A stretch of 64,000 bases of DNA from Chryseobacterium oranimense (GCF_900129755.1 NZ_FQWT01000006.1:186001-250000); one strand, 5' to 3'; counted from the first letter of the stretch, positions 24,692 to 34,498 are shown. Notes: generated by a model not told the origin, from the letters alone. Made by a program: numbers and translations.

Positions 24692-25186
24692 ATGAAAGAT
24701 TTTGAACTTTGGGAAGAAGAATTAAAAACCATATGGAATCAGCTGGGAACCATTCCCGACAATGATTTTATTGACAAAATAAAAGTACATACAGACAAAA
24801 TATCTTCCACTGAACCCAATGCTATTGCAGATTTCGAAAGAGCCTGCGCCTACGATTCCACCGGCTTTGAAAAAAATGCAGAACCGCTGTACAGATCTGC
24901 TCTACGGTTAGGACTTACCGGATTGCGGAGAAGAAGAGCAAGAATTCAGCTGGCAAGTACGTTGCGCAACAATGGAAAATTTTCTGAAAGTATAGAAATA
25001 CTGAGGGAAGAAAAAGAAAATTATTCTGATGAGCTGGATGATGCCGTCAATGCTTTTCTGGCACTGTCGCTTTCTTCTGTTGATAAGGATAAAGAAGCAT
25101 TATCATTAGTTTTAGAATCACTTTCTGCCCATTTACCGAGATACAATAAATCTGTTTACAATTATTCGAAGGAACTTATCAAATAA
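24692..25186 (+). CDS. Tetratricopeptide-repeat protein
   Basis: A 164-residue cytosolic protein made of helices arranged as TPR-like repeats, including NAEPLYRSALRLGLTGLRRR and FSESIEILREEKENYSDE. It matches the small bacterial family of stand-alone TPR proteins (Tetratrico_rpt_3). It is likely a protein-binding scaffold; the partner is unknown. It lies downstream of the DinB-family gene, separated by about 110 bases. Confidence 0.78.
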   Translation: MKDFELWEEELKTIWNQLGTIPDNDFIDKIKVHTDKISSTEPNAIADFERACAYDSTGFEKNAEPLYRSALRLGLTGLRRRRARIQLASTLRNNGKFSESIEILREEKENYSDELDDAVNAFLALSLSSVDKDKEALSLVLESLSAHLPRYNKSVYNYSKELIK

Positions 25187-25215
25187 TGATGATCAATTTA
25201 TAATCAGATAAGCAA

Positions 25216-25974
25216 ATGAAAACTAACAGCTATATAATAACAAAGCCGTCTCTTTTGGTGTTCTGTACGTATTTCCTGATCAATTCCTGTTCCGAGCCGG
25301 CTCCCGCATCCAGGATTAAAGATATTTCCGATATAAAGGCTGAAATTGAAATTTATCAGAGCCTGACGGACGAAAAAGACAACAGCGTTTCCGTAAACTT
25401 GTATGATAAGAAAGGAAAAGAATTTGGCAACGATTCAGTGAAAATATCTGTCAATGAAAAAAAAGCAAAATATAAAATCATGCAACAGCTGTATTACAGC
25501 AAAAATTACGATTACCGCGCTGAACATGTAGCTCCGAAAAACAACACTTACGAACTACACATCCAACTAGGCAATGGAAAAAAATTCTTTCTGGCCAATA
25601 TTCCCACCTTGAAATTAAGCAGCCCCGGAAACATTATCTATACCAAAGAAGCATCTTTAAAAAGTGATTATACCCTTCAATGGTCTGATCTGCACGATGT
25701 GAATGTCCTCTACTTTTCCAAAAGTGTTAGAGTAAAAAATAAAGAAGATAGCAATATACAGACGTTTATAGAGCAGGCTGCTGATACCATAAAGATAGGT
25801 CCGTCCGGAAGCTATACTATAAAAAAAGAAGAATTTTCCAAACCTGGAGAAAGACTGGGCATAATGAGCTTTAAATTCACAGCAGAAAAAACAGGAACAC
25901 TCAATCCTAAGCTGTTAAGAGGCAGCAGTAGTAAAATAACAGGCTATCATGAAGAAAGAGTAAACTTCAAATAG
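25216..25974 (+). CDS. Hypothetical lipoprotein, 252 residues
   Basis: The N-terminus (MKTNSYIITKPSLLVFCTYF, then LINSCSEPAPA) is a lipoprotein signal with cleavage before Cys at about residue 25. The mature part is beta-rich and charged, with no recognised domain. It starts 29 bases after the TPR gene, so the two may form an operon. It is likely attached to a membrane facing the periplasm. Confidence 0.7.
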   Translation: MKTNSYIITKPSLLVFCTYFLINSCSEPAPASRIKDISDIKAEIEIYQSLTDEKDNSVSVNLYDKKGKEFGNDSVKISVNEKKAKYKIMQQLYYSKNYDYRAEHVAPKNNTYELHIQLGNGKKFFLANIPTLKLSSPGNIIYTKEASLKSDYTLQWSDLHDVNVLYFSKSVRVKNKEDSNIQTFIEQAADTIKIGPSGSYTIKKEEFSKPGERLGIMSFKFTAEKTGTLNPKLLRGSSSKITGYHEERVNFK

Positions 25975-26036
25975 CTGACTCATTCTCCAATATACCTTCT
26001 GGAAAGAATATTATTAAATAATTAATTATACTATTT

Positions 26037-26585
26037 ATGAGAAAAATAATTCTTGACCTGGCCGTCACGTTAGATGGATTCATCGAAGGCCCTAATGGTG
26101 AAACAGACTGGTGCATCATGGATGATGATATGAACTTTAATGAGTTTCTGGACAGTATCGATACCATTTTCTACGGACGGGTAAGCTATGATTCCTGGGG
26201 GACGTATCAGCCGGAAGAAAATGCAGGTCCTGAAGAAAAAGAATTCTGGGACACCATTCATTCCAAAAATAAATATGTTTTTTCAAGTCAGGCCAGAAAA
26301 GATTCCGGAGCTGTTTTTGTCAGTTCTGATATTGCTGAAAAAGTAACCGAAATCAGGGCTCAGCCGGGAAAAGATATCTGGCTTTATGGCGGGGCTGGTC
26401 TCATTAAAACCTTTATTTATCTTAATCTTATTGATATTTACAGGATTTCAGTTCACCCCATTGCTTTAGGAAGCGGAAAACCATTGTTTGAAAATCTGAA
26501 AGAAAGACTTGAACTGAATCTCATTACAACAAATACCTTCCGGTCGGGTGTAGTACAGCTTATCTACGAATCAAAAAACAAATAA
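26037..26585 (+). CDS. Dihydrofolate reductase-like (RibD_C) family protein
   Basis: This 182-residue protein has the RibD_C/YyaP reductase fold: MRKIILDLAVTLDGFIEGP at the start, DTIFYGRVSYDSW, and the C-terminal strand IWLYGGAGLIKTFI followed by HPIALGSGKPLFE. Proteins of this type bind NADPH and reduce pteridine-like or other substrates; the substrate here is unknown. It is cytosolic. A hydrolase gene follows 25 bases later, in the same direction. Confidence 0.88.
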   Translation: MRKIILDLAVTLDGFIEGPNGETDWCIMDDDMNFNEFLDSIDTIFYGRVSYDSWGTYQPEENAGPEEKEFWDTIHSKNKYVFSSQARKDSGAVFVSSDIAEKVTEIRAQPGKDIWLYGGAGLIKTFIYLNLIDIYRISVHPIALGSGKPLFENLKERLELNLITTNTFRSGVVQLIYESKNK

Positions 26586-26610
26586 AACTACTTACAGAAA
26601 TATATTAATT

Positions 26611-27396
26611 ATGGAAAAATATGCACGGTCTTCGGACGGACAGAACATTCACTATAAAGAAAGCGGAGAAGGAAATACTGCCCTCTTATTCGTACACGGA
26701 TGGCTCGGCAATGGAGAATGGTGGAACAGTCAGCTGGAATATTTCAAAGACAGTTATCACATCATTCAGATGGATCTTGCAGGACACGGGAAATCAGATA
26801 CCTCAAGAACAGAATGGAGCAGTGAACGGTATGCAGATGACATCAAAGCAGTAGCCGACCAGATCAGGTCACAGGAAATTATCCTTGTGGGGCATTCGAT
26901 GTCAGGAGCCTATGTTCTTGAAGCAGCTTCAAAAATTCCAAAAACAAAAGCAATTATCCTGATAGATACCGTTAAAAACCTTGATGAAACTTTTACAGAA
27001 GAACAGGTTGAGCAGGTTCTGTATGTACATTACCGGGCCGATTTTAAAAATGCAGTTGAAAACATCCTTCCACAATACCTTTTTACAGACAAAACGCCGC
27101 CGGATGTAAGACAGAAATTACAGGATGAATTTCTTCAAAACCCTGCAGAAACTGCCGTTGAGCTTCTCAAGCCTTTGTATAAAAAAGATTTCAGGAAAGA
27201 AGCGTCGAAAATCCAGGTCCCGGTAAGAGCCATCAACTCGGATAATTTTCCCACGAATATTGAAAACAACCGAAAGTATCTAAAAGATTACAACTACATT
27301 GAAATGTCCGGAACAGGGCACTACCCTATGCTGGAAAAACCTGAAGAATTCAACAAAGTTCTTGATGATATTCTTAAAGAGTTAAATGACAATTAA
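26611..27396 (+). CDS. Alpha/beta hydrolase
   Basis: A 261-residue cytosolic hydrolase with the oxyanion stretch LLFVHGWLGNG, a nucleophile elbow GHSMSG, and the catalytic His in GTGHYPMLEKPE near the end. No signal peptide is present. The substrate is unknown. It sits between the RibD_C-like gene (25-base gap) and a DUF2200 gene (9-base gap), so the three are probably co-transcribed. Confidence 0.87.
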   Translation: MEKYARSSDGQNIHYKESGEGNTALLFVHGWLGNGEWWNSQLEYFKDSYHIIQMDLAGHGKSDTSRTEWSSERYADDIKAVADQIRSQEIILVGHSMSGAYVLEAASKIPKTKAIILIDTVKNLDETFTEEQVEQVLYVHYRADFKNAVENILPQYLFTDKTPPDVRQKLQDEFLQNPAETAVELLKPLYKKDFRKEASKIQVPVRAINSDNFPTNIENNRKYLKDYNYIEMSGTGHYPMLEKPEEFNKVLDDILKELNDN

Positions 27397-27405
27397 TTAA
27401 ATGCC

Positions 27406-27756
27406 ATGCAGAACACCAGAATTTACACTACAGCTTTTGCCAGTGTCTATCCGCATTATATTCAAAAAGCAGAAAAGAAAGGCCGCACCAAATCCGAAGT
27501 TGATGAAATTATATTCTGGCTAACCGGATATGATGAAAAAAGCCTTCAGGAAATATTGGATAACAAAACCGATTTTAAAACCTTTTTTGAACAGGCCCCA
27601 AAGATCAATCCCAATGTTGTATTGATCAAAGGCGTTATTTGCGGATACCGGGTGGAAGATATTGAAGATGAACTCATGAGAAATATCCGGTATCTGGACA
27701 AGCTTATTGACGAGCTGGCGAAGGGAAAGAAAATGGAAAAAATATTGAGGGAATAA
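27406..27756 (+). CDS. DUF2200 domain protein
   Basis: This 116-residue protein matches DUF2200 along its whole length: [20 protein letters not shown], then [19 protein letters not shown]. The function of the family is unknown. It is probably the last gene of a three-gene unit with the RibD_C-like and hydrolase genes. Confidence 0.88.
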   Translation: MQNTRIYTTAFASVYPHYIQKAEKKGRTKSEVDEIIFWLTGYDEKSLQEILDNKTDFKTFFEQAPKINPNVVLIKGVICGYRVEDIEDELMRNIRYLDKLIDELAKGKKMEKILRE

Positions 27757-27899
27757 TACAGCAATAGGAATCAAAATGCAAAATCAGGTAAATTTCTTCC
27801 CTATTTCAAAAAACTTCCCGAAATTTGGGATCTGTGCGTTAAAAATAATCAATGAAATAAAAATTTTAAATCAGAACATACAGTAAAACTTAGTATAAG

Positions 27900-28020
27900 T
27901 TTTCTTCGGGGCAGGGTGAAATTCCCTACCGGCGGTTACAGTCCGCGACTCCTTTCTTCGGAAGGGACTGATCTGGTGAAATTCCGGAACCGACAGTTAA
28001 AGTCTGGATGGGAGAAGAAA
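27900..28020 (+). promoter_or_regulatory. FMN riboswitch (RFN element)
   Basis: All the conserved parts are present in order: TTCGGGGCAGGGTGAAATTC, CCGGCGGTTACAGTCCGCGA, CTGATCTGGTGAAATTCCGG, and CGACAGTTAAAGTCTGGATG with the closing GGGAGAAGAA. The outer stem pairs TTTCTTC with GAAGAAA. It binds FMN and lowers expression of the downstream riboflavin gene. A GTAAG/CTTAC hairpin and a GAAACGG/CCGT pairing at 28021-28070 probably form the expression platform. It sits about 95 bases before ribB. Confidence 0.97.
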
Positions 28021-28113
28021 ATGAAACGGTCAGTAAGATTCCTTACGGGCTTATTGTGCCGTATTTCATTTCCATGTACCGAAGACTATTTTAACTTTTA
28101 AAAGTAAAATAAC

Positions 28114-28760
28114 ATGGAAAAATTATTAGAACAATTTGGAGCAACCTCCACAGAACGTGTAGAGAATGCACTTCTAAAATTACAACAGGGAAAAGGAATT
28201 CTTCTGGTAGATGATGAAACCGCGAAAATGAAGGCGATATCATCTTTCCCGCATCCACCATTACAGAAAAGGACATGGCACTCCTGATCCGCGAATGCAG
28301 CGGAATCGTCTGCTTATGTATATCAGAGGAAAAAAGCAGGCACCTGAACCTCCGTCCGATGGTGGAAACCAACAATTCCAAAAATCAGACAGCATTTACC
28401 ATTTCTATTGAAGCCAAAGAAGGGGTTGAATCCGGGGTTTCAGCTAAGGACCGTGTAACAACGATCAGAACGGCTGTAGCAGAAAATGCAGTGGCAGATC
28501 ATATCGCAAGTCCGGGGCATGTTTTCCCTCTGATTGCTAAAAAAGGCGGCGTTTTCGAAAGACGCGGCCATACGGAAGGCAGCGTAGATCTTGTAAAAAT
28601 GGCCAATCTGGGTGACGATGCCGTACTTTGTGAACTAACGAATGAAGACGGTTCTATGGCAAGACTTCCTGAAATTGTAGACTTTGCTGTCAAAAAAGAG
28701 ATGAGCGTCGTGACCATTGAAGATATTTATGCTTACCGTAAAATGGTAATGAGCAATTAA
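28114..28760 (+). pseudogene. ribB: 3,4-dihydroxy-2-butanone-4-phosphate synthase, frameshifted
   Basis: The product would be about 215 residues, full length for RibB, which makes the four-carbon unit of riboflavin from ribulose 5-phosphate. The start is clear (MEKLLEQFGATSTERVENAL) and the end from 28275 is intact ([16 protein letters not shown], then [20 protein letters not shown]). Between 28218 and 28219 one base is missing: ...GTAGATGATGAAACCGCG should read GATGATGAAGACCGC. The frame breaks exactly in the DDEDRENEGD active-site loop. The riboswitch upstream shows that the locus is the regulated riboflavin gene. The break could be an assembly error or a recent mutation; other ribB/ribBA copies are not in the window. 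Confidence 0.88.
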
Positions 28761-28787
28761 ACTTTAAACATTTTTAACGCACAAATT

Positions 28788-28818
28788 CGCCTACTGATAT
28801 GATCAGCAGGCGTTTTTA
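28788..28818 (+). terminator. Terminator after ribB
   Basis: CGCCTACTGAT (28788-28798) pairs with ATCAGCAGGCG (28802-28812) with one mismatch and is followed by TTTTT. Confidence 0.8.
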
Positions 28819-28897
28819 TTAAAAATTTAACCAAAAACAAATAAAATTATCATTTCAATACTATATTTTAATTATTTTTACAAAAAAAATCTTAACC

Positions 28898-29899
28898 ATG
28901 AAAAAATCTTTACTCCTTTTATTAGGAGCATCTGCCCTGTTTTCTGCGCAGATCACGCTTACAAAAGCAGCCAACGACCCTATTTCCGGAAACGTTATCA
29001 ACTACAATCATGTAACCGGACCCGTAAACAATTCCGCAACAGGAGCCAACACTACGTTTTCAAACGGAGGCCTTACCATGGGAATTTCGTCAGTGACGAC
29101 TTATTCTACTCCTACTTCTGCTGAAATAACAACATTTCCGGGTTCTACCATTAAAATGATAGACGGAACAACAACCGTTTATTATAAAGCTTCTGCGACT
29201 AAACTGGAAATTACAGGAATTATAAATCCACAGCTTACCTTAAATTTCAGTGTAGACAATGGTACTTATAACAATTATCCTACTACTTATGGACCGGCAC
29301 AAAATGACACAGCTAAAGGGACTTTCTCGTCATCTGTTGCCAACGGATTATTCAGCGGTACAATGAGTGCACAGGCTGATGCTTACGGAACCCTGATTAT
29401 AGGTAATCGGACATATACTAATGTTCTTAGAGTAAAATATACGCAGAACCTTAATCTATATTCATCTTTTGATGTTGTTTATGCTAACCCTATCGGAACG
29501 GCTACCAATACATCCTATGCTTATTACGATGCCACTCACAGATATGCCCTGCTAAATTCTACAAGCGGAAACGTCAGTGTTCCATTGTTGAGCATCAACC
29601 AGACAGTAGGCACTGCATTAGCTTTAAACGAAGCATTCCTGTCAACCAGCAATACTACAGTAAAAAAAGAAAATTTAGTAGTTTATCCTAACCCTGCACA
29701 GGATTTTATCGGTTTCAAAGGAAATACAGATAATTACTCCAAAGCAAATATTTACAGCCTGGATGGGAAACTGGTTAAAACATCAGAGGTAAAATCCGGA
29801 AACATTCAAATCTCAGATCTTCCGCCAGCATCTTATTTCATAGAGATCAGCGGAAAAAATGCTGCAGACACAAAGAATACAAAGTTCATCAAGAAATAA
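28898..29899 (+). CDS. T9SS-secreted protein with type A sorting domain
   Basis: A 333-residue protein with a signal peptide (ends near FSAQ) and a C-terminal Por secretion sorting domain (from about 255): ENLVVYPNPAQDFIGFKG, then IYSLDGKLVKTSEV and KNTKFIKK. The middle is a beta-rich, Thr/Asn/Ser-rich region without recognised domain. Cargo of the type IX system crosses the outer membrane and is released or attached to the surface. It is a single-gene unit with its own terminator. Confidence 0.9.
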   Translation: MKKSLLLLLGASALFSAQITLTKAANDPISGNVINYNHVTGPVNNSATGANTTFSNGGLTMGISSVTTYSTPTSAEITTFPGSTIKMIDGTTTVYYKASATKLEITGIINPQLTLNFSVDNGTYNNYPTTYGPAQNDTAKGTFSSSVANGLFSGTMSAQADAYGTLIIGNRTYTNVLRVKYTQNLNLYSSFDVVYANPIGTATNTSYAYYDATHRYALLNSTSGNVSVPLLSINQTVGTALALNEAFLSTSNTTVKKENLVVYPNPAQDFIGFKGNTDNYSKANIYSLDGKLVKTSEVKSGNIQISDLPPASYFIEISGKNAADTKNTKFIKK

Positions 29900-29907
29900 T
29901 AAAAACA

Positions 29908-29942
29908 AAATCCCCGCTCCTACAAAGGAACGGGGATTTCTT
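29908..29942. terminator. Terminator between convergent genes
   Basis: AAATCCCCG (29908-29916) pairs with CGGGGATTT (29931-29939); an inner TCC/GGA pair extends the stem. Confidence 0.8.
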
Positions 29943-29963
29943 ATTAACATTCAAAAACAGCTT

Positions 29964-32051
29964 TTAAAAAGTAGCCGCAGGAGCTGTTTCATTATTCAAC
30001 TTTCTCTGTAGTTCTGTTTTCTTTCCTTTTGAGAAATCAAAGCTAACTCCCAGAACAAACATCGATTTGTTATTCATAATCCTGGTATGAACATTATAAT
30101 CTACCAGACTTTCCGGTAGACTTTTTGTTTTATATTCTGAAGGCATACCGATCCAGTACATTCCTGCGGTAAAACTCCAGCTTTTCAGCCTGTAACTGGC
30201 AAAGAAGTGATTCTGGTTCTCATTGGTATTAAGGAAAGCTCCGCTAAGCGTATACACCGGAATGTTTACCATATACTGCACACTGAACGATTTATATTCT
30301 GAAGAAACCGAAAAATTATTCGCTAGATAATCATTCTTGATCAGTGCACCTTTACTCGTTCTTAAAGTTTCTGAAGTCGGTGTCAGTACAGCCTTTATTA
30401 CAAGCAGACTGCTTCCAAACGGCTTATAGGAGCCGGACAGCTGTATCCCATACCGCTGGGAATTTTTCCCGTTTTCATAAGTCAGTGCATAACCTCCGAA
30501 AGTATCATCCAGAACATAATACTGATTGATCACACGATCTGTATACCGGTAGAAAAGGGAAGCATTAAAATCGAATTTCTTATTATTAAAAGAATAAATT
30601 AAATTATTGGAAAAATTCTGCTGGGACTTGAGAAAAGGATTCCCTTTCTGCACAATGTTCGGTGCCAGCTGAACCACGTTACTGCTGAGTGCGCTGCTCC
30701 AAGGACTTGTAGGGCTGTAGCTGCTTGTCAATCTCAGACTCTGATTGTTTTTAAGCTGATAACCTAAAATAACCTTAGGAGTAAATGACCATTCATCGAA
30801 AGTGTTTGCCGCACTTTTATTATGGATATTCGTAAGTCCCGCACCGACTCTGTAGCTGAATTTATCCGCTTTCCCTGAGAATTCTGTATAAAAATACTGC
30901 TCCAGATAATTAACGCTGTATTCCGAATGCCCTGCAAGATTATTCAGATCATTAGAAATAGCAGTGCTTGAAATTCGGTAGCCGGAAGAAAGTTTTCCCG
31001 CCTTAAAATCATGGGTATGGGCAAGTTCACCGACAAAATTAGTCTGCTCGGTTTTCAGGATCATATCGTTGTCGTACACCGAAACTTCAGATGGAACAAT
31101 CCACTCTCTGGCAGATTCAGTTGTATTGGTGCTGTAATGAGAGCCTACCGCATTTAAGCTGAGTTCATCCTTAGAACCAATCTTTTTAGAATAATACAGA
31201 TCCAGCTTAGGAATAGCATAACTTGAGCCGCTGTTTTTAAACATTTCATGCTCTTCTCTGAAGCTATCTTTGGTAAATACACTTTCTCCGGTGCCTTTTG
31301 AAAACCTGCTTAGGATATCCATATTCAGTTTAGCCTGGAAAGCATATTGATCGGGAACCATGCGGGTATAGCGCAAAGCAATATTCTGAGAAGTATATCC
31401 GAAATGATCTTTTCTGTTCTCATCCGAACGGTAATGCTCGCCATTCAGCTGATAATCATAAATGCTCTGAACCTGTCTGTCATCGTAATCCCTTAAATTA
31501 AAGAAATATTCCAGTCCAAAATTATTCTTCCCTTTCGTAAAATTAGCGTAGGCAGATGCATTCACAAATCCAGTGGTTAATCCAGACATGGTATCTACTC
31601 CAAAAACATAGCCTGTTTCATTGGATTTTGTAATAATATTGATCACTGTTTCTGCTCTTGAAGCCCATCTCGCAGGCGGAATATCATAATACTCCACTCT
31701 TACTACTTCACTTGGGGCCACACTGCGGATCTGAAGATCTGTAGCCTCTATCCCATTGATCAGAAACAGAGCAGTTCCGCCCTTCGTGCTTATGATCGTA
31801 TTAGAAACAGGGTCAAGCTGCAGTTCCGGCAAAGTCTGCAGCAGGTCTTTTGCATATCTTGCTTTCTCCAAAGCCTCTTTATCAAAAGTGTAAACAGATT
31901 TGTCCGCAAACTGTTTCTTACGTTGAGATTTCAGGATCACTTCCTGGATTTCTTTTGTGGCTCCCTGTCCAATAGTATCATTTTTTGCGGCTTTCTGCGA
32001 AAACACAAAAACTCCACAAAGGAAAAACACAGGATATAGAACTTTTTTCAT
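29964..32051 (-). CDS. Outer-membrane beta-barrel receptor (TonB-dependent type)
   Basis: About 695 residues if it starts at the Met at 32051, which directly opens a signal peptide (MKKVLYPVFFLCGVFVFSQ). An upstream ATG at 32102 would add 17 residues with no role. The N-terminal plug has GTALFLINGIEATDLQIRSV and VVRVEYYDIPPARW. The remainder is beta-strand-rich, with a Phe-containing end, and fits the OMP_b-brl_3 family. No CarboxypepD_reg domain precedes the plug. It probably imports or binds an unknown ligand and depends on TonB. It is convergent with the T9SS gene. Confidence 0.86.
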   Translation of the reverse strand: MKKVLYPVFFLCGVFVFSQKAAKNDTIGQGATKEIQEVILKSQRKKQFADKSVYTFDKEALEKARYAKDLLQTLPELQLDPVSNTIISTKGGTALFLINGIEATDLQIRSVAPSEVVRVEYYDIPPARWASRAETVINIITKSNETGYVFGVDTMSGLTTGFVNASAYANFTKGKNNFGLEYFFNLRDYDDRQVQSIYDYQLNGEHYRSDENRKDHFGYTSQNIALRYTRMVPDQYAFQAKLNMDILSRFSKGTGESVFTKDSFREEHEMFKNSGSSYAIPKLDLYYSKKIGSKDELSLNAVGSHYSTNTTESAREWIVPSEVSVYDNDMILKTEQTNFVGELAHTHDFKAGKLSSGYRISSTAISNDLNNLAGHSEYSVNYLEQYFYTEFSGKADKFSYRVGAGLTNIHNKSAANTFDEWSFTPKVILGYQLKNNQSLRLTSSYSPTSPWSSALSSNVVQLAPNIVQKGNPFLKSQQNFSNNLIYSFNNKKFDFNASLFYRYTDRVINQYYVLDDTFGGYALTYENGKNSQRYGIQLSGSYKPFGSSLLVIKAVLTPTSETLRTSKGALIKNDYLANNFSVSSEYKSFSVQYMVNIPVYTLSGAFLNTNENQNHFFASYRLKSWSFTAGMYWIGMPSEYKTKSLPESLVDYNVHTRIMNNKSMFVLGVSFDFSKGKKTELQRKLNNETAPAATF

Positions 32052-32303
32052 ATTCAGAAATAAAATGATTTTGATAAAAATAAGACATATAAGATCCGGC
32101 ATTTGTTACATCGCTTTTAAGCTTTTATTGAAAAATAAAGACAAACCACTAGGTTTCAAGCCTCTGTATCTGTCACATTAATAATACAGCACTAACAATA
32201 ATCATTTAAACACTTTAAAGCAAAAAATTGAATCATATTGAAATATTATTGATTTATTGCCCGTTTTTTGCTGATACTATTTTACATCACAAAATATAAA
32301 GTC

Positions 32304-33056
32304 ATGAAAAAGCTCCTCATCTTAATTCCCTGTTTTCTGTTTTCAGAAGCAGATGCACAGGAACTTCAGGCTGTTCCCACCGAAAAAATGAATATAATCA
32401 AAACGAATGTGACAGCCTATGCCTTCAGAAATATCAACCTGTCTTACGAAAGAGCGATCAACCAATGGTTTTCTCTCAATATAGGTTTTGGAACAATGAC
32501 TCAGGGGAAAGTACCCTTCATTAATGCCTTTTTGAAAGATGAAGATGAAAAAAGATTTCAGAATCTGAGGGTTAAGGCCACAAACTTCACTATCGAACCA
32601 AGGTTTTACATTGGAAAAGGATATGGAAAAGGTTTTTATTTTGCCCCTTATTACCGGTATTCCGACGTCTCGTCCAACAGCTTTGATTTTTATTACGATT
32701 ATGATGCTATTGATGGAAATACTTATCAGATACCGCTTAAAGGCCAGGGAAGCACCAGCGGAAACAGTGGCGGGCTAATGGTAGGCGTACAATTCTTTCT
32801 TACCCGAAGCCAGAATCTGGTGCTGGATTTCTGGATCGCAGGCGCCCATTACGGAAGCGGAAAAGGCGATTTCACCATGACCAGCAATTATACATTAACC
32901 CCGGAAATGCAGGCCCAGCTTAAAAAAGAAATTGAAAACCTTGATATTCCTTTTGTAGATTACACAGTAGAAACCAATGCCAATGGAGCAAAAGTAAAAG
33001 TGGACGGGCCGTGGGCAGGCTTCAGAAGTGGACTGTCTATTGGTTACAGGTTTTAA
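32304..33056 (+). CDS. DUF3575 domain secreted protein
   Basis: About 250 residues from ATG 32304, which starts a signal peptide (MKKLLILIPCFLFSEADAQ); an in-frame ATG at 32268 adds 12 residues and is less likely. The mature part alternates strand and turn: NIIKTNVTAYAFRNINLSYE and FTIEPRFYIGKGYGKGFYFA, ending in SGLSIGYRF. This is the usual DUF3575 pattern of a small outer-membrane barrel. Function is unknown. It is divergent from the receptor-like barrel gene. Confidence 0.82.
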   Translation: MKKLLILIPCFLFSEADAQELQAVPTEKMNIIKTNVTAYAFRNINLSYERAINQWFSLNIGFGTMTQGKVPFINAFLKDEDEKRFQNLRVKATNFTIEPRFYIGKGYGKGFYFAPYYRYSDVSSNSFDFYYDYDAIDGNTYQIPLKGQGSTSGNSGGLMVGVQFFLTRSQNLVLDFWIAGAHYGSGKGDFTMTSNYTLTPEMQAQLKKEIENLDIPFVDYTVETNANGAKVKVDGPWAGFRSGLSIGYRF

Positions 33057-33078
33057 AATGATAATTAAATAGCACCGA

Positions 33079-33102
33079 AAACCGTTCTTTTAAGGACGGT
33101 TT
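33079..33102 (+). terminator. Terminator after the DUF3575 gene
   Basis: AACCGTTCT (33080-33088) pairs with AGGACGGTT (33093-33101), one G-T pair, four-base loop. The T-run is short. Confidence 0.6.
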
Positions 33103-33148
33103 AATAATTTCCTGAATTTTGTATCTTGGCTCATTATCTCTATTATTT

Positions 33149-34441
33149 ATGAATTCATCATCTATAACTACCGCTCAAAGAATCAAAGCCATCGTAGGCG
33201 GATCTATCGGAAACCTTGTTGAGTGGTATGACTGGTATGCCTATGCTGCTTTTGCCATTTATTTTTCCAATTCGTTTTTTCCGGATTCGGATCTTAATGC
33301 CCAGCTGATGAATACAGCAGGTATCTTTGCCGTAGGTTTTCTGATGAGACCAATCGGCGGCTGGGTATTTGGAAGTATTGCCGATAAAATCGGAAGAAAA
33401 AAAGCGATGACGCTTTCTGTCCTGCTGATGTCTTTTGGTTCGCTTCTTATTGCACTTACCCCCACTTATAAGACTATAGGAATTTTAGCACCTGCCCTGT
33501 TGCTTCTTGCAAGGCTATTACAAGGATTAAGTGTCGGTGGTGAATATGGTGTTTCCGCCACTTATCTGAGCGAAATGGCTTCAGAAAACCGCAGGGGTTT
33601 TTATTCAAGCTTTCAGTATGTAACGCTTATAGGCGGGCAGCTGATCGCGTTAGGAATTCAATTGATTCTGCAAAAACTACTTTTAACGGAAACTCAGCTC
33701 GAAGAATGGGGATGGAGAATTCCATTTGTGATTGGGGCACTGCTTTCGGTGATTGCTTTGTACCTGAGAGCTAATCTTCATGAGACCGAAGCTTTTGAAA
33801 ACAAAAAAGAGGTTAATGAAAAGAAAAAAGGAACTGTTACAGAGCTTCTGAAACATCCTAAAGCCTTGCTTACAGTAGTTGGACTGACTTTAGGCGGAAC
33901 CCTGGCATTCTATACTTACACAACTTACATGCAGAAGTTTTTAGTCAATACTGTTCATCTTACCAAAGAACAGTCGACACTGATCTCGTTTGTCTCATTA
34001 TTTATATTTGCCTGTCTGCAGCCTGCTTTCGGAGCGCTTTCCGATAAAATCGGAAGAAGGCCGTTGCTTCTAGGCTTTGGTATTCTGGGTACCCTGTTCA
34101 CCGTTCCGCTTCTCACTGCTTTAAGCACCACAACATCGATGTGGACTGCATTTTTCCTGATCATGGCCGCCTTGATTATTGTCAGTGGCTACACTTCTAT
34201 TAATGCAGTGGTAAAAGCTGAACTTTTTCCGTCAGAGATCAGAGCTCTTGGCGTAGGACTTCCATACGCTCTTACAGTAGCTATTTTCGGAGGAACAGCC
34301 GAATATATTGCCCTTTGGTTCAAGCAGTCCGGAACAGAACCATACTTCTACTGGTATATTACCGGATGTATTTTGTTCTCGTTAATCGTTTATGCGGGAA
34401 TGAAGGACACTAAGAAAACCTCAGCTCTGGATAAGGACTAG
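33149..34441 (+). CDS. MFS transporter, metabolite:H+ symporter family
   Basis: About 430 residues with 12 predicted membrane segments from the Met at 33149; an upstream ATG at 33119 adds ten extra residues. The MHS signature is present: GNLVEWYDWYAYAAFAIYFS in the first helix, FGSIADKIGRKKAM in loop 2-3, and FGALSDKIGRRPLLLG in the second half. This family includes alpha-ketoglutarate, proline/betaine and other organic-acid importers. The substrate is unknown. It acts in the inner membrane and is followed by a bidirectional terminator. Confidence 0.9.
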   Translation: MNSSSITTAQRIKAIVGGSIGNLVEWYDWYAYAAFAIYFSNSFFPDSDLNAQLMNTAGIFAVGFLMRPIGGWVFGSIADKIGRKKAMTLSVLLMSFGSLLIALTPTYKTIGILAPALLLLARLLQGLSVGGEYGVSATYLSEMASENRRGFYSSFQYVTLIGGQLIALGIQLILQKLLLTETQLEEWGWRIPFVIGALLSVIALYLRANLHETEAFENKKEVNEKKKGTVTELLKHPKALLTVVGLTLGGTLAFYTYTTYMQKFLVNTVHLTKEQSTLISFVSLFIFACLQPAFGALSDKIGRRPLLLGFGILGTLFTVPLLTALSTTTSMWTAFFLIMAALIIVSGYTSINAVVKAELFPSEIRALGVGLPYALTVAIFGGTAEYIALWFKQSGTEPYFYWYITGCILFSLIVYAGMKDTKKTSALDKD

Positions 34442-34454
34442 GAAACAAACATAT

Positions 34455-34493
34455 AAAAGATAGCGCCGCAGATTCTCTGCGGCGCCATCTTTT
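34455..34493. terminator. Bidirectional terminator between MFS and the small convergent gene
   Basis: AAAAGAT and ATCTTTT (34455-34461, 34487-34493) flank GCGCCGCAGA/TCTGCGGCGC. The stem is strong and T-rich on both sides. Confidence 0.9.
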
Positions 34494-34498
34494 ATATC

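Noticed and set aside
27916..28101. 61-residue open frame over the FMN riboswitch
   Set aside because: The bases are the conserved RFN element and its expression platform.
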